A stretch of 60,213 nt of DNA from Verrucomicrobiota bacterium (GTDB taxonomy: Bacteria; Verrucomicrobiota; Verrucomicrobiia; Methylacidiphilales; UBA1321): assembly GCA_013286145.1 (NCBI GenBank), contig JABDGH010000009.1, positions 1 to 60,213 on the forward strand. Reading direction: 5' to 3'. The notes beneath the pieces are model-generated. The model was not told the origin of the DNA, did no database searches, and worked only from the letters and a program-made list of their open reading frames with translations. Below are positions 1 through 8,167 of this stretch, piece after piece; position 1 is the stretch's first letter; each line of letters opens with the position of its first letter. Position numbers and translations under genes: made by a program.

Positions 1-4
1 TTTG

Positions 5-33
5 TTGACGCACAAAGAAAAAAAGCTTTAATT
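5..33 (+). promoter_or_regulatory. Putative promoter of first PEP-CTERM gene
   Basis: TTGACG at 5-10 and TTAATT at 28-33 are separated by 17 bp. The same arrangement, with similar flanking bases (A-rich spacer, then TTAATTGCAAG), recurs upstream of the paralogous gene at 1479-1507. The -35 is strong and the -10 weak, so the support comes mainly from conservation between the two copies. Confidence 0.5.
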
Positions 34-68
34 GCAAGTATTAGCGAATCTTTAACAATCCAATCAGA

Positions 69-1253
69 ATGAAACTAACCCCTCGTCCACTCATGAAAAA
101 TCTCATCCTCGGAGCGGTTCTCGCATCCCTTTTTGCTGGCACGTCTGCTTTCGCGACGACCTATACTTCCTCCTCTTCACAAGCACAAACCGCTACTGGC
201 TGGGACACGGCCGCTTACTGGGATCAAAACGGTGTTCCCACAACTGGCGATACGGCTGAAGTGCTGACCAATGGCGGATTGGTTCGCACCGGATCTCTTA
301 GTTCAACCCGAACTTTCGGGGGAAATTCCCTTCAGATCGATGGTATCGGCACAACGATCCAAACCACGAATGGCCAGCTCCTGCTTAGAAATGGCGCCGG
401 TGGTACGGTTAACATTGCAAATCTCATCCTTAACGGCGGCGTCGTCGATGATGGAGATAGTAATTCTACGCATCCCTACACCTTGACGGGTGGCATTCAT
501 GTTATTGCTCCTTCCACCTTTATAACTGCAACCCATGGAAGTAACACGTCGAATTACTCTAATAATGCTGCCGTGAATCAAACCATAATTATTCAATCGA
601 CGGTTAGCGGCAGTAGTACCGTTCATTTGGCCGATTCGGCTACTTATAATACATCCGTCGCAGCAAGCGCAAATACACCCCTCACCACTCCCGGGTTGCT
701 TGCCGTCCCTGCCTTGAATATTCAAAGCGCGAACAACAGCTTTAGCGGCACATGGTCGATTGATGCAGGCTTCCTGCTTGGTTCGGGAACTGGCAGCCTT
801 GGCGTCAACGGCATTAATTTTGTCATGACGGGTGTCTTGGTTAACGCTGGCAATAGTGGTCCCCTTTCTCCTTGGGCCGCTACCTTGGAGACCGATTACA
901 ACCTTAACGATCAAGGAGGTAGTCTGACCATTAACTCCAGCAACAACGGTGGTGGTTGGAAAAATTTCGTCTTGGAACTCGACCAGAACTGGGTATTCGG
1001 CGCGGTAACCATTAATGGAAGCTCAGTTCCTTTCGGCACTTATACTGAGGCCGATTTGATCGCGTTGGGCATCGGCTTTACCAGCAATAACTTTGGCACG
1101 GGTGTCAGTAGTACGGGTGACCAGCTAACAGATGGCATTACCTTCTCCAATGCCACCATCACGGTTGCAGCTCCTGAGCCCAGCAGCCTCGCGTTGCTCG
1201 GTCTTGGCGTGGTTGGCCTGCTCTTCGTGGTGCGCCGCCGCCTCATCGCTTAA
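69..1253 (+). CDS. PEP-CTERM exported protein, beta-repeat rich
   Basis: This is a secreted or surface protein with a signal peptide, a long Gly/Ser/Thr/Asn-rich beta-type body, and a C-terminal PEP-CTERM signal: a PEP motif near residue 369, a hydrophobic helix, and a terminal Arg cluster (RRRLIA). In the PEP-CTERM/exosortase model this tail is processed at the inner membrane while the body is exported, often to an extracellular matrix. The in-frame ATG at 93 gives an N-terminus matching the neighbouring paralog and may be the true start; neither start has a Shine-Dalgarno sequence. The body resembles autotransporter-associated beta-strand proteins. No catalytic domain is recognisable. It shares its promoter block, last ~27 codons and terminator with the gene at 1565. 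Confidence 0.85.
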   Translation: MKLTPRPLMKNLILGAVLASLFAGTSAFATTYTSSSSQAQTATGWDTAAYWDQNGVPTTGDTAEVLTNGGLVRTGSLSSTRTFGGNSLQIDGIGTTIQTTNGQLLLRNGAGGTVNIANLILNGGVVDDGDSNSTHPYTLTGGIHVIAPSTFITATHGSNTSNYSNNAAVNQTIIIQSTVSGSSTVHLADSATYNTSVAASANTPLTTPGLLAVPALNIQSANNSFSGTWSIDAGFLLGSGTGSLGVNGINFVMTGVLVNAGNSGPLSPWAATLETDYNLNDQGGSLTINSSNNGGGWKNFVLELDQNWVFGAVTINGSSVPFGTYTEADLIALGIGFTSNNFGTGVSSTGDQLTDGITFSNATITVAAPEPSSLALLGLGVVGLLFVVRRRLIA

Positions 1254-1281
1254 ATAAAGACTTCCTGCCCGTAACGGGTTG

Positions 1282-1321
1282 AAACCCCGGTTGGTGTCCC
1301 GCGACGCCAACCGGGGTTTTT
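1282..1321 (+). terminator. Rho-independent terminator
   Basis: A 17-bp GC-rich stem (AAACCCCGGTTGGTGTC paired with GACGCCAACCGGGGTTT, one G-U pair) with a 4-nt loop is followed by T residues, 28 bp after the stop codon. An almost identical terminator follows the paralog. Confidence 0.9.
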
Positions 1322-1478
1322 CGTTGATGGATTAATGTTGGGATTGGGTAGTCAGCGGTAGTTGCCTCGGTGCCGAGGTGGCGTCTTACTTTGTCGAGGC
1401 TGGTAATTCCTGCTCGTCAGCACAAAAAGAAATTAGAAGTTTTGTTTACAGCTATGTAATTTTTCTATCGTTATCTTA

Positions 1479-1507
1479 TTGACACAAAAAGGAAAAAAGT
1501 GTTAATT
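1479..1507 (+). promoter_or_regulatory. Putative promoter of second PEP-CTERM gene
   Basis: A consensus -35 TTGACA (1479-1484), a 17-bp A-rich spacer and TTAATT (1502-1507) are followed by GCAAG, as in the block at 5-33. Conservation upstream of two paralogs supports a shared promoter or co-regulation. Confidence 0.55.
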
Positions 1508-1564
1508 GCAAGAATTGTCGAATTGCGCCAGCCAATTTAGAATAAACCTACATATTATCCAGCC

Positions 1565-2644
1565 ATGAAAAAACTCATCCTCGCATCAGCTATCGCAGCA
1601 CTCTTCACAGGTACGACTGCCTTCGCAGCCAGCTTCACCACTACTGTCCATGCTACATCGGGTAATGATTGGACCACCGTTGGAGCTGGCTGGTCAAGCG
1701 GTGCCGGAGCCACAGCTGGAAACACGTACGAGGCGAAGACTTCTGCGGGTACTACCGTTGTCCGCTCTCCCGCTGCTACTGGTGCTTTCAATTTTCCCGG
1801 AGATCAATTGATCCTGGATGGAGTTGGAGATACGGTTCTCGCTAATAGTACCGTCACTATTACGGGTGGCACCAGCACCGTACTTCAGTTGAAGGGAGGC
1901 GGTACCTCAACTTACAATTTCAATTCAGTCAGCGGAAATCCCGGCCTCATTTTGAATGGAGGCATGGTTAATGGTGGCTTTGCCGGTAGCAATACTACTT
2001 ATACCCTCGGTGGCTCCATCCAAGTCGCTACCACCTCGACGCTTAACACGGAAGAGGGTTATACAGGTATTACCCATGAGCAGTTCGCCATTGCCGGCTC
2101 GCTGAGCGGAAGCGGCAACTTGCAGGTGGAGGGCGATACGAATGCCACAAGAACTTTTTCTCTCCAAAGCATAAACGTCACAAGCACGAATAACTCGTTC
2201 ACGGGCGGATGGACTGTGATTGGCGGTTACCTGTTGGGATCCGGCACTGGCTCTCTCGGTACTGGCGCGATTAGCCTGGCCAACCATTCCCAGCTTGAAA
2301 CTGACTATAGTCTCAATGACTCGGGTGGCTCCCTGACTTTGACTGGTTCGACCTACATTCTTGATCTTGACCAGAATTGGACGTTTGGCGCAGTGAGCCT
2401 AAATGGGAGTTCAGTTGCTGCCGGTACTTATACCGAAGCAGAGTTGATCGCATTGGGTATTGGCTTTACCTCCGCCAACTTTGGCACGGGTCTTAGCTCC
2501 ACCGGCGACCAAATCGGGGATGGCATTACCTTCGCCAACGCCACTATCACCATTGCGGTGGTTCCTGAGCCCAGCAGCCTCGCGTTGCTCGGTCTTGGCG
2601 TGGTTGGCCTGCTCTTCGTGGTACGCCGCCGCCTCATCGCTTAA
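1565..2644 (+). CDS. PEP-CTERM exported protein, paralog of first
   Basis: This is a second exported PEP-CTERM protein of 359 residues. Its signal peptide (MKKLILASAIAALFTG...) is followed by Gly/Ser/Thr-rich beta-type sequence and a C-terminus identical to the upstream paralog from the PEP motif (about residue 334) to the final RRRLIA. The region before the tail (LETDYSLNDSGGSL, LDQNWTFGAV, GTYTEAELIALGIGF) is also strongly conserved with the first gene, whereas the N-terminal half differs. The layout suggests tandem duplication followed by divergence of the exposed part. A structural or matrix role is inferred; no enzyme motif is visible. Confidence 0.85.
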   Translation: MKKLILASAIAALFTGTTAFAASFTTTVHATSGNDWTTVGAGWSSGAGATAGNTYEAKTSAGTTVVRSPAATGAFNFPGDQLILDGVGDTVLANSTVTITGGTSTVLQLKGGGTSTYNFNSVSGNPGLILNGGMVNGGFAGSNTTYTLGGSIQVATTSTLNTEEGYTGITHEQFAIAGSLSGSGNLQVEGDTNATRTFSLQSINVTSTNNSFTGGWTVIGGYLLGSGTGSLGTGAISLANHSQLETDYSLNDSGGSLTLTGSTYILDLDQNWTFGAVSLNGSSVAAGTYTEAELIALGIGFTSANFGTGLSSTGDQIGDGITFANATITIAVVPEPSSLALLGLGVVGLLFVVRRRLIA

Positions 2645-2674
2645 ATATAAAGACTTCCTGCCCGTAACGGGTCG

Positions 2675-2714
2675 AAACCCCGGTTGGCGTCTCGCGACGC
2701 CAACCGGGGTTTTT
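2675..2714 (+). terminator. Rho-independent terminator
   Basis: A 17-bp stem (AAACCCCGGTTGGCGTC / GACGCCAACCGGGGTTT) is followed by a T run. It is nearly identical in sequence to the terminator at 1282-1321. Confidence 0.9.
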
Positions 2715-3070
2715 CGTTGATGGATTAATGTTGAGATTGGATAGTCAACGATAGCGGTGCCTTTCCTGATCCAACCCCAATTCTTCGCCGCTAAAGCATT
2801 CTCGATTGAGGCGAATGCACTTTTCGCCGTCTCTCGTATTCAGCTCAATTCGAGCCATATCCCTCGACTGCGGTTCGAGGTTAACGATGCGCTCAAACGG
2901 GCTTAAGGACTCACCTTCGCTCAGGATGACAGCTTCTTTGTAGCGGGCTTTGCCATGAGTTCAGTTTCTGTGTCTTTATCCAAACTGAAAATGCTCTCTC
3001 TAGAGAGAGAATAGCAGAAAATTTAACGCGGCCTGCGCTTCCAAACTCCACGCTAGTGGGAAACGCCGAA
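2715..3070. other. 356-bp gene-free region with small palindromes
   Basis: No convincing gene is present. It contains a lone half of the dispersed palindromic repeat (CTTCGCTCAGGATGAC, 2915-2930), an 8-bp inverted repeat TTCAGTTT/AAACTGAA (2960-2967 and 2982-2989), and a perfect 16-bp palindrome of alternating CT/AG (2994-3009). The last two lie downstream of the minus-strand gene ending at 3071 and might act in transcript ending, but no T run supports that. Confidence 0.5.
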
Positions 3071-3523
3071 TTAAGGCTTCGTCTCGTCAGTCGAACTTAA
3101 GTCGATCTGGGTCGCTTTTGCGGAGTGGCAGGAGTTATAAAAAATCGTATAGACCTTCTGATTGGCGCCACCGGCATTGATGATATAAAAACCATAATCT
3201 TTGCACTTTTCGACCCGGTCACCATTCTCAAGAATCATGATGGAATCGTGATTCCAATCATGCTTGGCAATGCTCTTGATCGGTCCATCCACCACCTGGT
3301 TATCAGTCATGATCATATCGGTACGATCCGGTTCCCTCGTCCAATCCGAGGAGGGAAAACCTTGTGCATCCAAAACCCACCCTTTTGAGGTGTGGTTCCA
3401 TGAATAATTTTCGGAATTGCTGGTGACAAAAATCTTCTGGGGATCGCTTGGCCCTAAAGTCAGAGCGATGAAAAAAAGAACCTTGGCAGCGGGTAAGGAG
3501 ATCATGGTGAAGGAATAATGCAC
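3071..3523 (-). CDS. Hypothetical exported protein
   Basis: A protein of 150 residues that I do not recognise. An N-terminal hydrophobic stretch (about residues 7-24, after MHYSFTMISLPAAKV) looks like a signal peptide; an internal ATG at codon 7 would shorten it. The mature part is polar, rich in Asp, Asn, Ser and Lys, with two Cys (in EKCKDY and NSCHS) that could form a disulphide. It stands alone between a repeat-bearing gap and a divergent gene for another exported protein. A periplasmic or secreted location is inferred; function unknown. Confidence 0.6.
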   Translation of the reverse strand: MHYSFTMISLPAAKVLFFIALTLGPSDPQKIFVTSNSENYSWNHTSKGWVLDAQGFPSSDWTREPDRTDMIMTDNQVVDGPIKSIAKHDWNHDSIMILENGDRVEKCKDYGFYIINAGGANQKVYTIFYNSCHSAKATQIDLSSTDETKP

Positions 3524-3581
3524 GTTTCTAAAAAAAATTCAACCGGGAATATTATCGATTGTTAAGTTCGATGAATTGACT

Positions 3582-4244
3582 ATGTTGATGAAGAAGTGCA
3601 GCTTCAATAAACAAATGATACGGAAGGTTATTATCGTGAGCTTGGGACTTGTCTTGTTAGGCGGGATATATGTCTCCCGGTACACGCTGGAAACAGCCTG
3701 GGCGTTGACGCTGACGGCTCGCGATGTCCTTTTTGCTTCAGAACAAAAGGACAAACCCACCACCTCCACAGCCGATCAAGGGAGGCCGGAGGTGCGCAAT
3801 GTCTTCGCGAAGAAATTCAGTATCAGTTTGATGACCATGGATGACGGAACGCCGCGCAGTTTTGAGGCGTCGAAGCTTGCCGGGGTCAAATACTGGGCTT
3901 TTTATTACGCGGCTGCCTCAAACTCAGCTTCCCGGACGTTTACGCCGAATTTGGTTAGTTTTTACCGGGACTTTAAACTTTATCATCCTGATTTTGAGAT
4001 CATTTTCATCGATCTGGATGCGAGCGAGGATGACATGCTGAACTTCATGCGCAACGATTCGATGTCATGGCCCGCGATTTGGTATAACGACATCAATAAT
4101 CCTGAACTTGAAGCCAGGAAATACTTGAAAGGAGACCTTCCCTGCCTGGTGTTGGTGGATGGGAAGGGGCGTGTCCTTTCCGAGACGTCCCAAGGCACCG
4201 AACCGGGACATGTGATCGACGATATTCGTGCGATCGTGAAGTGA
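3582..4244 (+). CDS. Thioredoxin-fold membrane-anchored protein without CXXC
   Basis: An N-terminal membrane segment (roughly residues 15-35) precedes a periplasmic thioredoxin-like domain. The pattern GVKYWAFYYAAASNSASRTFTP, then FYRDFKLYHPDFEIIFIDLD, then GDLPCLVLVDGKGRVL is that of nucleoredoxin/tryparedoxin-like thioredoxins: a beta strand, the active-site turn, 'evifvs.D' and 'P.lvl.d..G'. The turn that normally holds WCXXC reads AAASNSAS, so both redox cysteines are missing and thiol exchange is not expected. A chaperone or scaffold role is inference. ATG at 3582 or 3588 is preferred to the TTG at 3576. Confidence 0.65.
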   Translation: MLMKKCSFNKQMIRKVIIVSLGLVLLGGIYVSRYTLETAWALTLTARDVLFASEQKDKPTTSTADQGRPEVRNVFAKKFSISLMTMDDGTPRSFEASKLAGVKYWAFYYAAASNSASRTFTPNLVSFYRDFKLYHPDFEIIFIDLDASEDDMLNFMRNDSMSWPAIWYNDINNPELEARKYLKGDLPCLVLVDGKGRVLSETSQGTEPGHVIDDIRAIVK

Positions 4245-4284
4245 GTTTTGTTTTTTGGGCAGCCGTTGAGCCAGTGGCGACTAT

Positions 4285-6183
4285 CTACTGCACGCGTCCG
4301 AATTTCTTTTCAAGCTCGGCAAGCGAAAGCTGGATCATGGTCGGGCGGCCATGTGGGCAGGTGTAGGGCAGATCGCAGGCAAGCAGATCGTGCAGGAGTT
4401 GATCCCACTCGGCGGGCTTGAGCGCATCGTTGGCTTTCACCGCATGACGGCAGACCGTTTTTGCCACGACTTCTTCGCTTAAGCGGCGTCCCTTGCGCGT
4501 CTCTCCGCCTTCCTGCTGCAGGTCAGTGACGACGGTGCGGATGAATTCGGCCACGTCGCGTGCCTTGACCATGGCTGGCAGGGCATCGATCAGGAATGTG
4601 CTTGGCCCAAAACGGGTGATGCCCACGCCAGCCTGTTGCAATGCTTCGACCTGTGCGAGGAGGAAGTCGGCTTCGCGGGGCATGAATTCGAGCGTGACGG
4701 GAAAGAGAAGCTGCTGCGAGGCGGGGTTTTGCAGTGCCATGCGCCGGAGCATCTGCTCGAAGAGCACCCGTTCATGCGCGGCATGTTGATCGATGAGAAC
4801 CATACCCTCGGGACTGTCCGCCACGATGTAGAGATTTGCCACACAGCCGATCACGCGAAGTCCAAGTCGATTGGTAATGAGTGGTTCGGGACGCGATGCG
4901 GTGCGGGAGGGGGAGGCTTCAGGAAGAGAAAGCGTGTCTTGAGATGAAAGCGGTTCTGTTTCCGATTCCAAGGGTGAGAATAATTTTTGCGAGTCAGTGT
5001 TATCCAGATGTAGCGGCGGTCTATGACCGTCGCTAATTTCCTGTTTTTTAAGCACAGGGTCTGGCGACGGCAATGGTTCCATTCCTTCGGCAGGGGTGTT
5101 TTCTGTGTTTGTAGGGGAAGGCAAATTCGAGCGACGGTCATAGACCGCCGCTACATTTGGATCTCCAAACGTAAATTTAGCGGCGGGTGTGCCTGAAAAT
5201 TCATGTAACGCTTCCTGGACGGCTTTAACGACAAAATGACGGATGGTGAAATCGTCGTGGAAACGGACTTCCCGCTTGGCCGGATGAATGTTCACGTCCA
5301 CCCCGGCGGGATCCATTTCCAGGAAGAGAATTGCGACCGGGTAGCGGCCCTTCATCAGGGAATTGTGATAACCCTCCAGCAAACCGAAGTGGAGCGTCCG
5401 GTTTTCAACGGGGCGCTGGTTAATGAAGAAAAGTTCCTCGCCGCGGGCAGCCCGGCTCACGCCCGGTTTACCGATATAGCCGTGCAAGCGCAAATTCCCG
5501 GTTGCAGCCTCGATGGGTACGGTCAGGTCAACCCAGTCGGCGCTAAAAATCGAAACGAGCCGCTGGCGCAAATCCTCGCCGGGGAGCCAGCGTTGCGCCG
5601 GTTGTTCGTCCATGGTCAAGGTGAAGCCGACATCGGGCCGGGCCAGGCCAGCCAGCAACATCGTGTGGCGGATGTGGGCCGATTCGGTCGCTTCCGTGCG
5701 GAGAAATTTACGTCGCGCGGGAAGATTAAAGAAGAGGGAACGAATCTCGACTTGCGTGCCCGGCGCCAGGCCCACTTCATGCACATCTCGGAGCTTGCCG
5801 CCGTCGATGATCAATTCCGTGCCAGCCAGCGCGTCCGCTTCGCGGGTGCGTAATCGAAAGCGCGAGACTGAGGCAATGCTTGGAATGGCCTCGCCGCGGA
5901 AGCCGTACGAGGCAATGCGGTCGAGATCGTCGCTATCGCGGAGCTTGCTGGTGGCGTGGCGTTCGAGGCAGAGCAACGCGTCGTCCTTGCTCATGCCGCA
6001 ACCGTTGTCGGTGACGGAGACAAGGCTCCGTCCGCCTGCGCCGATCTGCACATCGATCTGCGTTGCGCCCGCATCGAGCGAATTTTCGAGCAGTTCCTTC
6101 AACACCGATGCCGGGCGTTCGATGACTTCTCCCGCCGCGATCTGATTGGCAACGTGCTCGGGCAGTAGGTGAATGCGGTTCAT
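4285..6183 (-). CDS. mutL: DNA mismatch repair endonuclease MutL
   Basis: MutL couples mismatch recognition by MutS to strand incision and excision. The N-terminal GHKL ATPase is clear: NQIAAGEVIERP, ENSLDAGA, DNGCGM and GFRGEAI in the first ~100 residues. The C-terminal domain keeps the endonuclease motif DQHAAHERVLFE (about residue 462) and the metal-binding CPHGRP (about 608), so this is a nicking MutL as in bacteria lacking MutH. The linker (about residues 335-435) is poorly conserved and contains a perfect 24-bp inverted repeat encoded in frame (see repeat 5004-5160). At 632 residues the length is typical. It is a stand-alone gene. Confidence 0.97.
   Translation of the reverse strand: MNRIHLLPEHVANQIAAGEVIERPASVLKELLENSLDAGATQIDVQIGAGGRSLVSVTDNGCGMSKDDALLCLERHATSKLRDSDDLDRIASYGFRGEAIPSIASVSRFRLRTREADALAGTELIIDGGKLRDVHEVGLAPGTQVEIRSLFFNLPARRKFLRTEATESAHIRHTMLLAGLARPDVGFTLTMDEQPAQRWLPGEDLRQRLVSIFSADWVDLTVPIEAATGNLRLHGYIGKPGVSRAARGEELFFINQRPVENRTLHFGLLEGYHNSLMKGRYPVAILFLEMDPAGVDVNIHPAKREVRFHDDFTIRHFVVKAVQEALHEFSGTPAAKFTFGDPNVAAVYDRRSNLPSPTNTENTPAEGMEPLPSPDPVLKKQEISDGHRPPLHLDNTDSQKLFSPLESETEPLSSQDTLSLPEASPSRTASRPEPLITNRLGLRVIGCVANLYIVADSPEGMVLIDQHAAHERVLFEQMLRRMALQNPASQQLLFPVTLEFMPREADFLLAQVEALQQAGVGITRFGPSTFLIDALPAMVKARDVAEFIRTVVTDLQQEGGETRKGRRLSEEVVAKTVCRHAVKANDALKPAEWDQLLHDLLACDLPYTCPHGRPTMIQLSLAELEKKFGRVQ
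5004..5160. repeat. Inverted-repeat element inside mutL linker
   Basis: TAGCGGCGGTCTATGACCGT plus CGCT (5011-5034) is repeated as an exact reverse complement at 5130-5153, with 95 bp between. The pairing extends outward by 7 more bases with one mismatch. The arms are themselves near-palindromic (GCGGTCTATGACCGTCGC). Both arms are translated within MutL (AAVYDRRS and SDGHRPPLHL), so the element sits in frame in the non-conserved linker. Origin as a dispersed intergenic palindrome is inferred from its form. Confidence 0.8.
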
Positions 6184-6219
6184 GGAAAAAATTTAACGGA
6201 AGGAAAAGGCAGGGAACTT

Positions 6220-6250
6220 TTTGGACAGGATTAATATGATTTACATGATT
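6220..6250. repeat. Dispersed repeat, GGACAGGATTAA type
   Basis: TTTGGACAGGATTAATATGA followed by TTTACATGATT matches the inverted pair between trpG and gdhA (49383-49467). Only one arm is present here, upstream of mutL. Confidence 0.5.
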
Positions 6251-6262
6251 ATTCAGCCGCTG

Positions 6263-6313
6263 TCATCCCGAGCCTTTTTCGACGAGAAAGCCGCCGAGAA
6301 AAGCTCGGGATGA
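6263..6313. repeat. Palindromic repeat, short copy
   Basis: TCATCCCGAGC (6263-6273) pairs with GCTCGGGATGA (6303-6313), and inner CTTTTTCG pairs imperfectly with CGAGAAAA. The outer arms match the larger palindromes at 22073, 55365, 57448 and 58533. It lies between mutL (divergent) and an exported-protein gene. Confidence 0.75.
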
Positions 6314-6396
6314 CTGAATTATTAAAGAAGCTATTCGACAACCCTGATGATAAAAATGGAGTGTTTAGAGAGTCTTCGCTGTGCTAAACAAGGAAT

Positions 6397-6987
6397 GTGC
6401 GCCTCGGGCTAGTGATTTCATTTCTGGCGATCCACGGCATCATGTCGGCAATTCGTGCTGATGACTCCTTCCTTAAGGTCTCGATGGATTCTCACGTCAG
6501 CTACATCGTTCCCGAGAACTATGCTTCCAATCATAAGGCCGAGTTTGCGGACAGTTTGCCCGAGGATGTTAAAATAACCGGTTTTTGGACACCTTCGGCG
6601 AATAGTGTGGTGGTGGCGGAGAGAACATTTCGCGAACTGATCCATCGTGGCGCGACCGACCTAAGCGTTATTTACCCCGACCTGGCGAAGAATCCCACGG
6701 ATTTTCCGCCCGATTCAGCCAGGGACATGCAGGGTGAGTTGGTTTTGATCGGGAAAAATTATAATGCCTATACCCGGCAATTTGTTGGGATGGTCATCGA
6801 CGGTCACAAGGTGATTTTTTGTAACTACACCGATTTTCAGAAGATAGATCCCTCGACCGATTATATTTTTATCCAAAAAGTTTTTGGCCAAGTGGGAGGG
6901 TTTCACTTTTTGCAATGCCGGTACGATTTTGCATCCAGAAGTTGTCAGAATGTCGCGATCATCGGTTCGTGGCAGGAGGTTAAATAG
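6397..6987 (+). CDS. Hypothetical exported protein
   Basis: A protein of 196 residues that I do not recognise. It opens with a short signal-peptide-like sequence (MRLGLVISFLAIHGIMSAIRADD) starting at GTG 6397; the ATG two bases upstream is in another frame and closes at once. The mature part mixes acidic and aromatic residues and has two Cys near the end (FLQCRYDF, SRSCQN). It follows the palindromic repeat at 6263-6313 and precedes rpiB by about 80 bp on the same strand. Function unknown. Confidence 0.6.
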   Translation: MRLGLVISFLAIHGIMSAIRADDSFLKVSMDSHVSYIVPENYASNHKAEFADSLPEDVKITGFWTPSANSVVVAERTFRELIHRGATDLSVIYPDLAKNPTDFPPDSARDMQGELVLIGKNYNAYTRQFVGMVIDGHKVIFCNYTDFQKIDPSTDYIFIQKVFGQVGGFHFLQCRYDFASRSCQNVAIIGSWQEVK

Positions 6988-7070
6988 TTTTTTAACGAAA
7001 TTTTAAACAAGTGATCTAAAGCCTGCATTGACACCCGTGCAGAGTTGAAGAATTCTTTCTTCTTCCCATC

Positions 7071-7496
7071 ATGAAAATTGCCCTCGGTTCCGATCACGCA
7101 GGTTTCGCTTACAAGGAGAAGGTGAAAGCCCTGCTTCTGTCACTTGGTCATGAAGTGAAGGATTGCGGTACCGATAGCGAGAAACCGGTGTCTTATCCAG
7201 CATTCGTCCGGCCAGCCGCCCAGGCGGTGGCCAGCGGTGAGTGTGAGCGAGGGATCGTCTTCGGCGGCTCGGGCAACGGTGAGGCCATGGTGGCGAACAA
7301 GGTGAAGGGCGTTCGCTGTGCCTATGTCTGGAATACGCAGACCGCCGAATTGAGTCGCCGGCACAACGACGCCAATGTCATCGCCATTGGCCAGCGCATG
7401 ATTTCCGAGTATATCGCACTTGAATTGGTGCAGATTTTTCTCAAGACGCCGTTCGATGGCGGGCGTCATCTCGAACGTGTCCGCGAAATCGAATAA
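7071..7496 (+). CDS. rpiB: Ribose-5-phosphate isomerase B
   Basis: RpiB interconverts ribose-5-phosphate and ribulose-5-phosphate in the non-oxidative pentose phosphate pathway. The N-terminus KIALGSDHAGFAYKE carries the phosphate/substrate loop with the conserved SDHAG. The active-site loop reads FGGSGNGEAMVANK (about 65-77): as in mycobacterial RpiB, the catalytic Cys of the E. coli type is missing and Glu71 is the likely base. HNDANVIAIGQR near residue 118 is typical. Length 141 residues is normal. panD follows 42 bp downstream on the same strand; co-transcription is possible. Confidence 0.93.
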   Translation: MKIALGSDHAGFAYKEKVKALLLSLGHEVKDCGTDSEKPVSYPAFVRPAAQAVASGECERGIVFGGSGNGEAMVANKVKGVRCAYVWNTQTAELSRRHNDANVIAIGQRMISEYIALELVQIFLKTPFDGGRHLERVREIE

Positions 7497-7538
7497 ATCG
7501 CGCCGTTGTGATATAGTTTTACCCATTCAAGTCGTCGC

Positions 7539-7892
7539 ATGTCTCACTATACACTCCTGAAATCGAAACTTCACCGCGCCACTGTGACTGGGGCCAGTCT
7601 CCACTACGAGGGCAGCCTCACCGTGGCGGAAGACCTGGCGAAGAAGGCGGGGTTCCTCCCGTACGAGCGAATCCTCGTGGGTAATATCAATAACGGCGAG
7701 CGTTTTGAGACGTATATCATTTTTGGTCGTGCCGGAACTAACGTCATCGAATTGAATGGCGCGACGGCCCATCTCGGCAAGATCGGAGATCGCCTGACCA
7801 TCATGAGTTTTGCGCAGGTTCCCGCAGAACTCGCCGCCAAGCATCAGCCGATCATCGTTCGGTTGGATGAGAAGAATAACGTATTGCAGTGA
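7539..7892 (+). CDS. panD: Aspartate 1-decarboxylase (pyruvoyl enzyme)
   Basis: PanD decarboxylates L-aspartate to beta-alanine for pantothenate and coenzyme A. The proenzyme is cleaved between Gly25 and Ser26 (YEGSLTV), turning the Ser into the pyruvoyl group. N-terminal KSKLHRATVTGASLHYEGS and the later IELNGATAHLGKIGDRL are hallmarks of the family. Length 117 residues is typical. Confidence 0.95.
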   Translation: MSHYTLLKSKLHRATVTGASLHYEGSLTVAEDLAKKAGFLPYERILVGNINNGERFETYIIFGRAGTNVIELNGATAHLGKIGDRLTIMSFAQVPAELAAKHQPIIVRLDEKNNVLQ

Positions 7893-7900
7893 TGGGGCTT

Positions 7901-8167
7901 TTAGCTGTCCCTGTAGACATCCTTGCGGTGGCGAACGATAGCCACATCGATTGATTTCTTATCATCATGAATCTCATAAACCACGCGGTAATCTCCAATC
8001 CTTATTCTCCAGAGGTTTTTTTCGCCTTGTAGTTTAAGGGAACCATGGGGTCTTGGCGCAATCGCTAAATTTTCAATTTTGCCCAATATACGCCCGGCTA
8101 TTGTGGGCGGCAGCTTTTCCAATTCTTTGCGAGCCGAACGCGCAAAAGTGACGGAATAATCAGGCAT
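7901..8167 (-). CDS. RelE/ParE-family toxin
   Basis: An 88-residue type II toxin. The sequence YSVTFARSARKELEKLPP...GRILGKIENLA...LKGEKNLWRIRIGDYRVVYEI-like pattern (here LQGEKNLWRIRIGDYRVVYEI) followed by VAIVRHRKDVY is the standard RelE fold, with basic residues and a C-terminal Tyr expected of a ribosome-dependent mRNA nuclease. It overlaps the upstream antitoxin gene by 8 bp, the usual operon form. The gene converges on panD. Confidence 0.88.
   Translation of the reverse strand: MPDYSVTFARSARKELEKLPPTIAGRILGKIENLAIAPRPHGSLKLQGEKNLWRIRIGDYRVVYEIHDDKKSIDVAIVRHRKDVYRDS

Noticed and set aside
303-914. 203-codon minus-strand frame in the first PEP-CTERM gene
   Set aside because: Plus-strand protein has signal peptide and sorting tail; the opposite frame has no features.
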